64,000 bases of DNA from CALREJ01 sp035547395 (GTDB lineage: Bacteria > Patescibacteriota > Gracilibacteria > Peribacterales > Peribacteraceae). Made by a program: the position numbers and the translations under genes. Of this stretch, positions 33,737 through 42,367 are shown piece after piece. The stretch's first letter is position 1, and each line of letters begins with the position of its first letter. The stretch lies in contig DASZVA010000008.1 in the NCBI GenBank assembly GCA_035547395.1, forward strand, positions 1 through 64,000. The letters run 5' to 3'. The notes beneath the pieces were generated by a model. It searched no databases. It was given only the letters and a program-made list of their open reading frames with translations, and was not told the origin of the DNA.

Positions 33737-35527
33737 CTGCTGCCTCTGAAGTTGTTCGATATCAGCCAGATGCGAAGCCGCGTTCGGATATGAAGGATCG
33801 ATAGTAAGCGTTTGTCTCAATGCATTCACCGCTTCCTGCAGCAGACCCTTGGATGACGCGAGAGACGCGAGCCGATAGTACAGCCGCGGGTCGTCGCTTC
33901 CGATGCTTGCCGCAGTTTCGTAGTCCGCGAGCGCGGCATCGGTGTTGCCGTATTTCTCTTCCTTCAGTCCGAGATTGAAATGCGCCTCGGCGGAGTCCGG
34001 CGCCTTTGCGACTGCGTCTTTGAAGAGCGCCAGCGCACGATCGCTCTGCCCCTGTTCATCCAGATATTCCGCGTAGGAGAAGAGGAAGGACAGGTCGTCG
34101 TTGCCGATAACGGTTTTGCGATTAAACATCGTCACGCCGCTTTCGGATATCGCTTTCATGTCGGCAAAATTCCCCTGGGAGACATCGATGTGCGCGATAT
34201 TCTGGTAGGGCAGCAGATACGACGGATCGAGCTCGATCGCTTTGCGGTAATCGGCGAGCGCGGCACCGGTATCCGTTTCCGCAGCGCCAAGGTTGTTCTG
34301 CGCGAGCGCGGAATCCGGATAGAGCATGTCGGCATGGCGGAAGAGCGTGGCCGTGTTTTTCCAGACGTTTGTTTGTATAAGCGTTTGCGCGGAGAGCGCG
34401 AGCAGCAGCGCGATGCAAATGATCCCGACGGGAATCGATGCGCGGGGCACGCGCGCAGTCAGCCGGTCGATGAGGAAGGCAATCAGCAAAAATGCGCCAA
34501 TGACGGCCAGATATGCGTAGCGGTCGGATGCGAACAGCACGAATCCGTTTTTGTACGCGCTCGCAAAGCTAGGCACGAGCATCAGCAGATAGAACGCGAT
34601 GCTGATGGATACAAGAGGCCGCCGCTTCCACATGAAAATGGAAATCGCGATGAGAATGAGGAAGACGCACAGCGGCAACCAGAACTCCGGTGACGCGATC
34701 GTGATCGCGGTGGGCTGCGGATAGACGACGGAGAAATGAAGGGGCCAGACCAGATGCAACAGATAGAACGCGACGCTCTTGATGCCGAGCAAAAACAAAG
34801 AGGCAAGTCCGAGCTGCGCGAGTCCGCCGGATTTGCCGCCGAGCGCAATGAGGACGAACGCGAATGCGAGTGCAAAATACGGCCACTTCTCGATCCATGT
34901 CTCGCGCGTCAATCTGCGTCCCTGCACATGATCAACGAGCAGCAAAACGAAAGGCAGCGGCACGACGGATACCTTGGCGAAAAGCCCAAGTGCGAAGCAG
35001 ATAATGCTCCAGATGTACGATGACGCATGCATATGTCTGCGCCACAGCAGGTACAATCCGAGTGACAGCAAAAAGAAAAACGACGAAAGCACGTCCTTAA
35101 GCGCGGCAGCCCACAGCACCGCTTCGCTTTGGAGCGGATGCAATGCAAAAAGCGCGACGCACAGAATCGTGATCCACTTGCGTTCAAAGAGCTGCCACGT
35201 GATCCACCCGATAAGCAGTGCATTTGCCAGATGCAACAGCAGACTGACGGCATGAAACGCAGCCGGCTGGAATCCGAACAGCAGATGGATGACTTGATAC
35301 ATGAACAGCGTCAGCGGGTCGTAGAGCTCCGGATCGTATGACGTAAAGACGTGCAGAACCGTAGACACGGAAAAAATCTGCATCGCCCAGTTCTGCGTAA
35401 TGAGCGTCGTGTCGTCGTACAGCACGAACCCGTTGCCGAACGTCGCGAGATACACGCAAAAAGTGAATGCAACGATCAAGAGACACCACGCCAGAGGACT
35501 GCCTCGATGCAACTGCCAGAAACCCAT
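33728..35527 (-). CDS. Polytopic membrane protein with TPR repeats (TMTC/PMT-like, 599 aa)
   Basis: About ten hydrophobic spans in residues 12-385, with FGNGFVLYDDTTLI early in the first outside loop (an acidic pair as in GT-C O-mannosyltransferases) and ALHPLQSEAVLWAAALKD. C-terminal residues about 405-590 are TPRs (LAQNNLGAAETDTGAALADY, AEAHFNLGLKEEKYGNTDAA). This is the layout of TMTC/DUF1736 proteins, thought to glycosylate exported proteins with lipid-linked sugars. Substrate unknown; with the glycosyltransferase nearby it suggests surface glycosylation (inference). Confidence 0.85.
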   Translation of the reverse strand: MGFWQLHRGSPLAWCLLIVAFTFCVYLATFGNGFVLYDDTTLITQNWAMQIFSVSTVLHVFTSYDPELYDPLTLFMYQVIHLLFGFQPAAFHAVSLLLHLANALLIGWITWQLFERKWITILCVALFALHPLQSEAVLWAAALKDVLSSFFFLLSLGLYLLWRRHMHASSYIWSIICFALGLFAKVSVVPLPFVLLLVDHVQGRRLTRETWIEKWPYFALAFAFVLIALGGKSGGLAQLGLASLFLLGIKSVAFYLLHLVWPLHFSVVYPQPTAITIASPEFWLPLCVFLILIAISIFMWKRRPLVSISIAFYLLMLVPSFASAYKNGFVLFASDRYAYLAVIGAFLLIAFLIDRLTARVPRASIPVGIICIALLLALSAQTLIQTNVWKNTATLFRHADMLYPDSALAQNNLGAAETDTGAALADYRKAIELDPSYLLPYQNIAHIDVSQGNFADMKAISESGVTMFNRKTVIGNDDLSFLFSYAEYLDEQGQSDRALALFKDAVAKAPDSAEAHFNLGLKEEKYGNTDAALADYETAASIGSDDPRLYYRLASLASSKGLLQEAVNALRQTLTIDPSYPNAASHLADIEQLQRQQSP

Positions 35528-35952
35528 GCGGCTAGACTGGCGAAGGACGCGACGGGCGTCAATCGGCGGACGGACGGCGAATGATGCGGAGGCGAATAAA
35601 ATGCAGCATCTTCAGGAAAACCCGCAATAAAATGTGGCCGGATTCGTGGACGCTACGAGAGCGGTTTTGATAGAGTGTCGCAGTCTCGGTTGCGCGTCAG
35701 TGCAGATACGTTTCTTCTCTACATCGCATATCGGGAGACTTAATCTCCTCCGGCCGTGGTCGAAGGATGCGGTCACCCACCTGGAGCTTCCAGGGATGCG
35801 ACGTCTCTGTCACAACGGCTACTGGGATTTTTTAGTTGATGGTTGGCAGTCAATAGTTGATAGGCGCACTGAAATGATTCTATCAACTGACAACTATCAA
35901 CTATGGACCAAAACATGCACATACGTTCAATTTCGCGTATACTACACTGCTC
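35528..35952. other. 425-nt intergenic stretch with heptamer modules
   Basis: No gene seen. Holds a small hairpin (GGAGACTTAATCTCC near 35734-35748), a second (CCTGGAGCTTCCAGG near 35780-35794), and the inverted heptamer pair 35834-35902, then the -10 TATACT of the next gene. A small RNA around 35660-35830 is possible but unproven. Confidence 0.4.
35834..35902. repeat. Inverted heptamer modules upstream of the HD phosphohydrolase gene
   Basis: Left 35834-35861: AGTTGAT, GGTTGGC, AGTCAAT, AGTTGAT. Right 35882-35902: ATCAACT, GACAACT, ATCAACT. 20-nt spacer. Confidence 0.85.
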
Positions 35953-37014
35953 ATGTTCACCCTGGCAGACCGCATCAACGAGGCCAATACACTTCTCGCG
36001 CCGTACGCCGTGCCGCACGAGGGACGACTCGGGCGGCTGTATCCGGAAAGCACCGATGAGACGCGCTTTCCGTTTCAGCGCGACCGCGACCGCATCATCC
36101 ACAGTTATGCGTTCCTGCGGTTACAGGCGAAGACGCAGGTATTCGCGGCGGGGGAGATGGGTGATCACGTCCGCACGCGGCTGACGCACACGCTCGTCGT
36201 GGCGCAGATCAGCAGAGATCTGGCGCGCATGATGCGCCTCAACGAAGACCTCAGCGAATGCATCGCGCTCGCGCACGACCTGGGGCATCCGCCGTTCGGC
36301 CATGCCGGCGAAGAGGCGATCGATGCATGGATGAAGGAACACGGGCAGCGCTTTGAACACAACGAACAGAGTTACCGCATCGTCACGCTGCTCGAGAAAC
36401 ATTCCTCGGCATATCCGGGGCTCAATCTCAACCGTGAAGTTACCGATGGACTGCTGAAACATTCCAGCCATCTGCCGGGCGACGGCGACGCGATCACTCA
36501 TACGCTTGAAGCGAAGCTGGTCAATATCGCCGATGCAGTCGCATATAACGCGCACGACTGCGACGACGGACTGACCGCCGGACTGTTCCGCAAGGACGAT
36601 CTGCTCAAGGTACCGCTGGCGCGAGAGGCATACGAACTCACGCAGGAACGTGGCACGTACATCCGCGGCGCGCTGCAGCATCTGATGGTGCACGATCTGC
36701 TGGAACACTCCTCGCTGAATCCCTCGGACGAACATCCCATTTCGTTTTCAACGCAGATGCAGGAAGGATTGCAGCAATTGCGGCGGTTTCTGTGGGACAA
36801 CATGTACCTGCATCCGCAGATCCAGGTGCAGACGGAGGAGGGAAAGAAAATCGTCGATGCCCTCTGTCGCTATTTCTTCGAACACGACTCCGACAAAATC
36901 GCCCACCTGCAGGAGCGCACGGGATCGAATCGCATAGAAGCCGTGAAAGATTACGTGGCCGGAATGAGCGACACCTTTGCGAGAGGAACGTTGGAACTGC
37001 TGAGTCGCTCTTAA
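35953..37014 (+). CDS. dGTPase-like HD-domain phosphohydrolase
   Basis: 353 residues. HD-superfamily metal site: RTRLTHTLVVAQI (first His), CIALAHDLGHPPFGHAGE (HD pair), FEHNEQSYRI and IADAVAYNAHDCDD (last Asp). N-terminus resembles dNTP triphosphohydrolases (F-x-R-D-x-x-R-I-I-H-S-x-A-F-x-R-L). Such enzymes cut dNTPs to nucleoside and tripolyphosphate, controlling pools or limiting phage. Start 35953 lies 9 nt after TATACT (leader about 3 nt). Overlaps the convergent M23 gene by 4 nt. Confidence 0.92.
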   Translation: MFTLADRINEANTLLAPYAVPHEGRLGRLYPESTDETRFPFQRDRDRIIHSYAFLRLQAKTQVFAAGEMGDHVRTRLTHTLVVAQISRDLARMMRLNEDLSECIALAHDLGHPPFGHAGEEAIDAWMKEHGQRFEHNEQSYRIVTLLEKHSSAYPGLNLNREVTDGLLKHSSHLPGDGDAITHTLEAKLVNIADAVAYNAHDCDDGLTAGLFRKDDLLKVPLAREAYELTQERGTYIRGALQHLMVHDLLEHSSLNPSDEHPISFSTQMQEGLQQLRRFLWDNMYLHPQIQVQTEEGKKIVDALCRYFFEHDSDKIAHLQERTGSNRIEAVKDYVAGMSDTFARGTLELLSRS

Positions 37015-37877
37015 TGCACGCCCGGATACGACGGCAGGTACTGCATCGGATCCACCGGCTTGCCGTTTTTGTAGAACGCAAGGTGCAGGTGCGGACCGGT
37101 CGTCATCGGACCGGCTCCCGGCGTTCCCGGCGTGCCGCCGCTGAGTGCGACGGGCTGGCCCGCGTGGACCGTATCGCCTTCCTTCACGAGGAATTTGATG
37201 ACGTGTCCGTAGAGCGTCGTCATGCCGTTACTGTGCCGGATGATGAGCGAATTGAAGCCCATGCCCTGATCCGAGACTTTCTCGACGACGCCGTCCGCAG
37301 CCGCGCCGACGATACTGCCCTGCGGCACGGGAATGTCGACTGCGTGATGCGGCACGCCGAAGGTCGCGACGTATTGCGGATCATTGAAGTGTGCGGAGAT
37401 TCCTTTGAGCGGCGCGACCGGCCACACGAAGTGCACGACGGCATTCGGATTGCTGTTCCGTGACGCCTGCTCGGCAATTCCTTCAGCGTCCCAGATTTGC
37501 TGCAAAGAATCAGTGATCGCTTTCTCGGCCGCCTGCTTGTCTTCCAGAAGGGAGACAAGATTGGCGCGGGCAGTCGCGAGTTCCTGCATGGTCTGATCGT
37601 CTCCGCCCGCCTGCATTTGCTGCTCGAGCGTACTGAGCTGCATGCGCAAAACATCTTCACGACGTGCGAGCGCCTGCTGTTTCTCGCGCTGTTTTTCCGC
37701 GTCCGCTTCGGCATTATGAATGGCGACGACGGGATTCACCTGATTGCCTCCCGACGGATCACCGCCGACCGGTGCCGCGTTCGTGCCACTGGAAAAATGC
37801 ACGAAGAGTGCAATCGCGCCTCCTATGAGCGCAAGTGTCAGCCACGGACGGTCGATATGGATGTCTATTTGAGGCAT
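37011..37877 (-). CDS. M23 peptidase with coiled-coil stem
   Basis: 288 residues. Membrane anchor WLTLALIGGAIALFVHF, then a coiled coil of about 90 residues (EADAEKQREKQQALARRED ... MQELATARANLVSLLEDK), then an M23 domain with HHAVDIPVPQG (H-x3-D) and TGPHLHLAFYKNGK (H-x-H). EnvC/NlpD-like layout: a wall hydrolase or an activator of one in cell separation; zinc ligands are intact, so it could be active. Start 37877 is exactly 6 nt after TATACT with extended TGC (leaderless). Confidence 0.92.
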   Translation of the reverse strand: MPQIDIHIDRPWLTLALIGGAIALFVHFSSGTNAAPVGGDPSGGNQVNPVVAIHNAEADAEKQREKQQALARREDVLRMQLSTLEQQMQAGGDDQTMQELATARANLVSLLEDKQAAEKAITDSLQQIWDAEGIAEQASRNSNPNAVVHFVWPVAPLKGISAHFNDPQYVATFGVPHHAVDIPVPQGSIVGAAADGVVEKVSDQGMGFNSLIIRHSNGMTTLYGHVIKFLVKEGDTVHAGQPVALSGGTPGTPGAGPMTTGPHLHLAFYKNGKPVDPMQYLPSYPGVH

Positions 37878-37901
37878 CAAGACAGTATAGCAGAAAACGT
37901 G

Positions 37902-37978
37902 TTTGAGGGTTAGGGCTAGGGTTAGGGTTAGGAAAAATGGCTTCTTTTTCCTTGCCCTAGCCCTATTTCCTAGCCCTC
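37902..37978. repeat. Inverted GGGTTA/GGGCTA-type repeats
   Basis: Left arm: GGGTTA, GGGCTA, GGGTTA, GGGTTA (period 6). Right arm: complementary, with mixed period 6-7 (CCCTAG, CCCTATTTCCTAG). Between the M23 gene and the GIY-YIG gene, ending inside the latter's stop. Not telomeric: short and internal. Confidence 0.65.
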
Positions 37979-38212
37979 GATCAACGCCTCCTTCTCCGCC
38001 TTCGTCCACTTTTTCACCTCCGCCTCACGCTTCCGCGCCTCGCTGAGCGTGTCAAATTCCTCGTGGTAGATGATGCGGATAGGCCGCCGCGACCGGGTGT
38101 ACTTGGCGCCTGACCCATCATTGTGCTTCGCCTCGCGCTCCTTGAGATCCACGCAGGTTCCGGCATAGAGCGAATCGTCACTGCAGCGGGCGAGGTAGAA
38201 GAAGTGAGGCAT
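37970..38212 (-). CDS. GIY-YIG nuclease superfamily protein (YhbQ-like)
   Basis: 80 residues. FFYLARCSDDSLYAGTCVDL matches the GIY-YIG start Y-x-L-R-C-x-D-x-S-L-Y-x-G-x-T-x-D-L; HNDGSGAKYTRSRRPI and EARKREAEVKKWTKAEKEAL complete the short YhbQ/UPF0213 form. Possible role in DNA repair or recombination. The usual second G is replaced (GTCVDL rather than GITTDL). Start 38212 is 7 nt after TACACT (leaderless). Confidence 0.88.
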   Translation of the reverse strand: MPHFFYLARCSDDSLYAGTCVDLKEREAKHNDGSGAKYTRSRRPIRIIYHEEFDTLSEARKREAEVKKWTKAEKEALIEG

Positions 38213-38368
38213 CGCACATAGTGTACAGAGAAACAAACTGCCACACCCGGGAACGGGTGCTGCTGGGTGAAATATATTTTCGAGCAGCAGCCCTTCGTGG
38301 CTGCGGCAATCGGCAAAGAAAAGCAGTTTTATAACTATCTGCACATCAGTACAATACCGCTACCCCTT

Positions 38369-38444
38369 AGGCGCGTAGCTCAGCTGGTAGAGCATCAGTC
38401 TCCAAAACTGAGGGTCGCAGGTTCGAGCCCTGCCGCGCCTGCCA
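38369..38444 (+). tRNA. tRNA-Trp (CCA)
   Basis: Acceptor AGGCGCG/CGCGCCT, D-arm GCTC...GAGC, anticodon stem TCAGT/ACTGA with loop CTCCAAA (anticodon CCA), T-arm GCAGGTTCGAGCCCTGC, encoded CCA at 38442-38444. Confidence 0.97.
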
Positions 38445-38625
38445 AGGTGAATTGCAGACGAACAAGGAGCTTCGCGACGCAGTGAGTCGCAAGATACTTG
38501 GTCCCCCGAGCGATCCGCCGCGGACGAAGAGCGAGTGGGGACACCGTCAATGAGTTCTTGGCGATTCAAAGCGAGCCCGGAGGCGAGCGGAATCTTTTGC
38601 AAACCAAGCCCTGCCGCGCCTGCCA
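38445..38625. repeat. Repeat-rich segment ending in a duplicate of the tRNA-Trp 3' end
   Basis: AGCCCTGCCGCGCCTGCCA, the last 19 nt of tRNA-Trp (38426-38444), is repeated exactly at 38607-38625. Between them are palindromes (CTTCGCGAC...GTCGCAAG; GTCCCC...GGGGAC). The segment abuts the topA stop. It looks like an att-type duplication or a decayed second tRNA. Confidence 0.7.
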
Positions 38626-38627
38626 CC

Positions 38628-40991
38628 TTATTTCTTCTTCCCCCGCCACGCTTTCTTGGGACTGGTGCGTTTCTTCTGGAGCAGCTCCGCGGCGTCGGCG
38701 AGCGTGATACTCTCGACCGTGAACTTCTTGGTGAGCGAGGCGTTGGTTTTGCCATCAGTCACGTACGGACCGAATCGGCCGTCTTTCACGTGGATGTCGT
38801 TGCCGGATTCCGGATCTTTGCCGAGGGTCTTGAGCGGCTCCGCTGCTTTCTTCTTTCTCTCTGCAGCAGTGGTAAGAAGTTCTACCGCCTGCGTAAGATT
38901 CACCGTGCCCGGATCGACATCTGCGGGAAGCGCCGTCGTGACATCGCCGCACTTCAGGTACGGACCAAAGCGACCGAGGATCACCTGCATGTCGTTGCCG
39001 TCGTGTTTGCCGAGCACGCGCGGGAAGGCGAGCAGACTCATCGCCTGTTCCATCGTGACGTCGTCGATGGAAATGGTCTTCGGGAGCGATGCGGTCTTGG
39101 GACCTTCACCCTTCTTTTTCTTCGCGCCTTTTTCAACCTCCAGTCGGCCGAGCTGCACGTACGGACCGAAGCGCCCGGTGCGCACGATCACTTCCAGTTT
39201 CGTCTCCGGATCGATGCCGACGACGCGCTCCTTGAGCACGTCTTCTTTTTTGATTTCCTTCGTCTTGCTGTCGACGCGATTCTTGAACGGCGTGTAGAAA
39301 TTCTTGAGGAACTGCATGCCCTCGTTCGTGCCCTCGGCGATGTCGTCGAGCGACTGCTCCATACCTGCCGTGAATGCAAGATCGACGATGTCGGGGAAGT
39401 GCTCAGCCAGCAGATCCGTCACCGTGAACGCGATGTCTTCGGGAAAGAGATTGCGACCTTCCTTGCGGATGTAGCCACGCTGCTGGATCGTGCTAATCGT
39501 CGGTGCGTAGGTCGACGGTCTGCCGATTCCTTCTTCTTCCATTTTCTTCACGAGGCTCGCTTCGGTGTAGCGCGGTGGCGGTTTGGTGAAGTGCTGCTCG
39601 GGCTTGAGCTCCTCGCAGTCGAGCGATTCGCCGACTGCAAGCGGCGGCAGGAATTTTTCGCCGTCCGCATCCTGTTCACTGACCTCTGACCTCTGATCAC
39701 TGACGTCTTCGTCCTTCCCTTCCGAATAGACGCGCAAAAATCCGTCGAAGATCACAGTCTGTCCGGTTGCGCGGAACGAGTACGCGTCGACGGAAATATC
39801 GGCGGCGATGCGCTTGAATTCCGCGGCAGGCATTTGCGTCGCGACGGTGCGGTTCCAGATGAGTGTATACAGCTTGAGCTGCTGATGATCGAGGACGGCC
39901 GCCAGACTCTCGGGCGTGCGTTCCATTTCGGTCGGGCGGATGGCTTCGTGCGCTTCCTGCGCGCCCTTCGCTTTCGTCTTGTAAGTGCGGGGGCTAGAGA
40001 GAACATACTCGCGTCCGAACTGCTGCTCGATGACGCGCTTGGCGTCGGTGAGCGCCTTCTCACTCAGGTTTACCGAGTCGGTACGCATGTAGGTGATCAG
40101 ACCCGCTTGTCCTTCTCCCTTGCCCAGACTCACGCCTTCGTAGAGCTGCTGCGCCACGACCATCGTCTGCTTCACCGAAAACCCCAGCTTGCGAGCAGCT
40201 TCCTGTTGGAGTGTCGATGTCGTGAACGGCGCCGCCGGATTACGCGAGACTTCTTTCTCTTCGACATTTGAAACCGTAAATGGCTTGCCATGCACCGCGC
40301 TTAAGACCGCGTCGGTTTCTTCCTTATTGTGCAGCTCCAATTTCTTGCCGTCCTTCTTGTCCAAAAACGCGGAAAATGCCTGCTTCTTGTCGTTGAGAAG
40401 CTCGGCCTCGATCGACCAGTACTCGACCGGATTGAAGGCGCGGATCTCGCGCTCACGGTCGACAATGATGCGCACGGCGACCGACTGCACGCGGCCGGCG
40501 GAAAGTCCCGAGTAGACTTTCTTCCACAGGAAAGGGGAGAGCGTGTAACCGACCAATCGATCGAGAATGCGGCGAGCCTGCTGCGCATCAACTAGTTTCA
40601 TATCAAGCGTGCGCGGATGTTCCACCGCAGCTTTGATCGCCGGCTCGGTGATTTCGTGGAACACGATGCGCTTCACCTTCTCGGGTTCCTTCACCTTGAG
40701 CGCCTGCGTCAAGTGCCAGCCGATCGCTTCTCCCTCGCGGTCTTCATCAGTCGCGATCCACAGATCATCGGCTTCCTTGAGAGCGGCGCGCAGTTTTTTC
40801 ACCACCGATTCTTTTCCTTCCGACACTTCATACGTCGGTTCGAATCCGTGCTCGACGTCGACGCCGATACCGCTGTGAGGCAGATCGCGCACGTGACCCA
40901 TGCTCGCCTCAACGAGGTAATCCTTCCCCAAAAAGCGCTTGATGGTTTTCGCTTTGGCAGGGCTTTCGACGATGACTAAATGCTTTGGCAC
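38628..40991 (-). CDS. topA: DNA topoisomerase I
   Basis: 787 residues. Toprim domain (LVIVESPAKAKTIKRFLG ... ATDEDREGEAIGWHL), active-site Tyr in GLITYMRTDSVNLS, PTSY-type core GRPSTYAPTISTIQQRGY. Instead of zinc ribbons the C-terminus has repeats of GRFGPYV (three copies, RTGRFGPYVQLG, LGRFGPYLKCGD, KDGRFGPYVTDG) and a basic end KKAWRGKKK. Relaxes negative supercoils. GTG start at 40991, 6 nt after CATTAT. The segment EDVSDQRSEVSEQDAD is encoded by a four-heptamer module, an in-frame insertion in a loop. Confidence 0.97.
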   Translation of the reverse strand: MPKHLVIVESPAKAKTIKRFLGKDYLVEASMGHVRDLPHSGIGVDVEHGFEPTYEVSEGKESVVKKLRAALKEADDLWIATDEDREGEAIGWHLTQALKVKEPEKVKRIVFHEITEPAIKAAVEHPRTLDMKLVDAQQARRILDRLVGYTLSPFLWKKVYSGLSAGRVQSVAVRIIVDREREIRAFNPVEYWSIEAELLNDKKQAFSAFLDKKDGKKLELHNKEETDAVLSAVHGKPFTVSNVEEKEVSRNPAAPFTTSTLQQEAARKLGFSVKQTMVVAQQLYEGVSLGKGEGQAGLITYMRTDSVNLSEKALTDAKRVIEQQFGREYVLSSPRTYKTKAKGAQEAHEAIRPTEMERTPESLAAVLDHQQLKLYTLIWNRTVATQMPAAEFKRIAADISVDAYSFRATGQTVIFDGFLRVYSEGKDEDVSDQRSEVSEQDADGEKFLPPLAVGESLDCEELKPEQHFTKPPPRYTEASLVKKMEEEGIGRPSTYAPTISTIQQRGYIRKEGRNLFPEDIAFTVTDLLAEHFPDIVDLAFTAGMEQSLDDIAEGTNEGMQFLKNFYTPFKNRVDSKTKEIKKEDVLKERVVGIDPETKLEVIVRTGRFGPYVQLGRLEVEKGAKKKKGEGPKTASLPKTISIDDVTMEQAMSLLAFPRVLGKHDGNDMQVILGRFGPYLKCGDVTTALPADVDPGTVNLTQAVELLTTAAERKKKAAEPLKTLGKDPESGNDIHVKDGRFGPYVTDGKTNASLTKKFTVESITLADAAELLQKKRTSPKKAWRGKKK
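39678..39705. repeat. Four-heptamer module inside topA
   Basis: ACTGACC, TCTGACC, TCTGATC, ACTGACG on the + strand (28 nt); on the coding strand these are GTCAG-type heptamers like those in the glycosyltransferase genes. Confidence 0.85.
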
Positions 40992-41224
40992 TTCTTAATA
41001 ATGAAGAATGATTGTTGCGGCAGCCTACGGAGTGCGGGACATCATTGTCAAACATGCGGTGGACGAAAGCGTTCACTCACAATGGACCCTGCATCCACTT
41101 TCGTATATTGACGGATACGGTGAAATTTGACGCTAAAACCGGTGTTTTACGCAAAAATCGCGTCTCAATGAGCATCCTTTGTACTCAGAGTTTTTGGCTA
41201 ACTACAGCCATTGAAGAAATTTTT

Positions 41225-41247
41225 TGGCTTCAGCAAGCCATTTTTTT
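41225..41247 (+). terminator. Terminator-like hairpin upstream of HU
   Basis: TGGCTT, loop CAGC, AAGCCA followed by TTTTTTT. No gene upstream on this strand, so it may end a small RNA or insulate the HU promoter. Confidence 0.45.
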
Positions 41248-41260
41248 GGGGCAACTTTAC

Positions 41261-41288
41261 TTGCCTTGGGCTTGCGAGGTTCTAGACT
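41261..41288 (+). promoter_or_regulatory. HU promoter
   Basis: TTGCCT (41261-41266), 16 bp, TAGACT (41283-41288). The resulting leader of about 34 nt is pyrimidine-rich (TATTCTCCTCTCTCCT before ATG) and has no Shine-Dalgarno. Confidence 0.65.
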
Positions 41289-41328
41289 GGCGGTCAGAAC
41301 GTCTTTTTACCCTATTCTCCTCTCTCCT

Positions 41329-41604
41329 ATGTCCAAGCAGGACCTTATCACCAACATCGCCAACGCGGCCGGCATCACGAAGCGCGCCGCTGGCTCCGCT
41401 CTTGAGGCGATGACCCTCATGATCACGAAGGAACTGAAGAAGGGGAACTCCGTGACGATCACGGGCTTCGGCACCTTCCGCGTTTCCAAGCGCGCCGCTC
41501 GCACGGGCGTCAACCCGCGCAACCCGTCGCAGAAGATCTCCATCCCCGCGATGAAGGTTCCGTCCTTCAAGGCCGGCAAGACGCTCAAGGACGCCGTCCG
41601 CTAA
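41329..41604 (+). CDS. hup: DNA-binding protein HU
   Basis: 91 residues, the usual length. MSKQDLITNIANAAGITKRA, VTITGFGTFRVSKRAARTGVN and PRNPSQKISIPAMKVPSFKAG are the HU helix, beta arm and end. Dimeric nucleoid protein that bends DNA. Expected to be highly expressed, yet it has no Shine-Dalgarno, only a C/T-rich leader. Followed by a terminator. topA lies on the other side, divergent. Confidence 0.97.
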   Translation: MSKQDLITNIANAAGITKRAAGSALEAMTLMITKELKKGNSVTITGFGTFRVSKRAARTGVNPRNPSQKISIPAMKVPSFKAGKTLKDAVR

Positions 41605-41625
41605 GAAGTAAAAAGCAACCCTTTG

Positions 41626-41656
41626 AAAAAGGCTCCTGCTGGTCGGGGGCTTTTTT
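41626..41656 (+). terminator. HU terminator
   Basis: AAAAGGCTCC, loop, GGGGGCTTTT stem with one mismatch, ending in TTTTTT; 22 nt after the HU stop. Confidence 0.8.
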
Positions 41657-41748
41657 CGTATTGATGATTATTGATTGGCGCTTTTTTTGTCATTTGTTTT
41701 TTCGGTTATTTTGAAATATCGAAGAAGCAAGGAATAAAGAAAGGACCG

Positions 41749-41776
41749 AATCACAAAATTCACGATTCAAAACTCA
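41749..41776. repeat. Four-heptamer module upstream of the Jag gene
   Basis: AATCACA, AAATTCA, CGATTCA, AAACTCA (28 nt), ending 27 nt before the ATG. Confidence 0.75.
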
Positions 41777-41803
41777 CCTCGATATGCTATAGTGCATGCC
41801 TCT

Positions 41804-42352
41804 ATGGACAGCGCATACATTCAGACAGCACTGGCAGATCTGCTCGACCATCTGCATTTGCAGCATGGCGGGGTCACCGTGCGCCAGGAGGGCGACGTGA
41901 CGAGAGTGGATATCGAATCGAATGAAGCGAGCCGCATCATTGGCTGGCATGGCGAAACGCTCAACTCCGTGCAGCATGTTCTCAAATCGATGGTGCGCAC
42001 GAAGGAAAAACTCGAGCGTACGCCGCTGATCATCGTCGACGTCGACGGGTATCGCAGCATGCAGGAAGAGAAAGTGAAAAAGATCGCGGAACAAAAAGCC
42101 GACTTCGTCCGCAGAACCGGCAACCGCATCGCGCTCAGCCCGATGTCGCCGTACTTCCGCCGCATCATCCATCTGCACATCGCAAACAACCCGGAGTTGC
42201 AGGACCTCACGACCGAGAGCGTCGGCGAAGGCGACTACCGCCAGATCGTGCTGCGTCTCAAAGATGAAAAGAAGGGAAGCAAGATCAAGGGCGGCGAAGA
42301 GCTTGCGCCGGTCATCGAGGCGGATGACGGACTGGAGAATCTGGATATTTAA
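41804..42352 (+). CDS. jag: Jag/KhpB-like KH-R3H RNA-binding protein
   Basis: 182 residues. KH domain with the G-x-x-G loop in RIIGWHGETLNSVQHVLKS (about residues 43-62), then an R3H domain ALSPMSPYFRRIIHLHIANN with ESVGEGDYRQIVLRLKDE. RNA-binding regulator of elongation/division in Gram-positives. It is usually next to yidC/rnpA; here it is 22 kb away. The Jag N-terminal domain is missing. ATG 41804 lies 10 nt after TATAGT; an upstream GTG would precede the transcript start. Confidence 0.9.
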   Translation: MDSAYIQTALADLLDHLHLQHGGVTVRQEGDVTRVDIESNEASRIIGWHGETLNSVQHVLKSMVRTKEKLERTPLIIVDVDGYRSMQEEKVKKIAEQKADFVRRTGNRIALSPMSPYFRRIIHLHIANNPELQDLTTESVGEGDYRQIVLRLKDEKKGSKIKGGEELAPVIEADDGLENLDI

Positions 42353-42367
42353 AGTTTCTTTCGTTCA

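Larger units (their letters stand above)
40992..41328. other. Intergenic region between topA and HU
   Basis: No gene seen. Holds two GGCT/AGCC hairpins flanked by T-runs (about 41194-41211 and 41225-41247) and the HU promoter at 41261. Confidence 0.5.

Noticed and set aside
36792..37463. 223-codon open frame on the + strand opposite the M23 gene
   Set aside because: Shadow of the M23 gene and the dGTPase-like gene end; no features of its own.
37902..37978. TTAGGG-like repeats as telomere
   Set aside because: Only four units, internal to the chromosome and part of an inverted pair like the heptamer elements.
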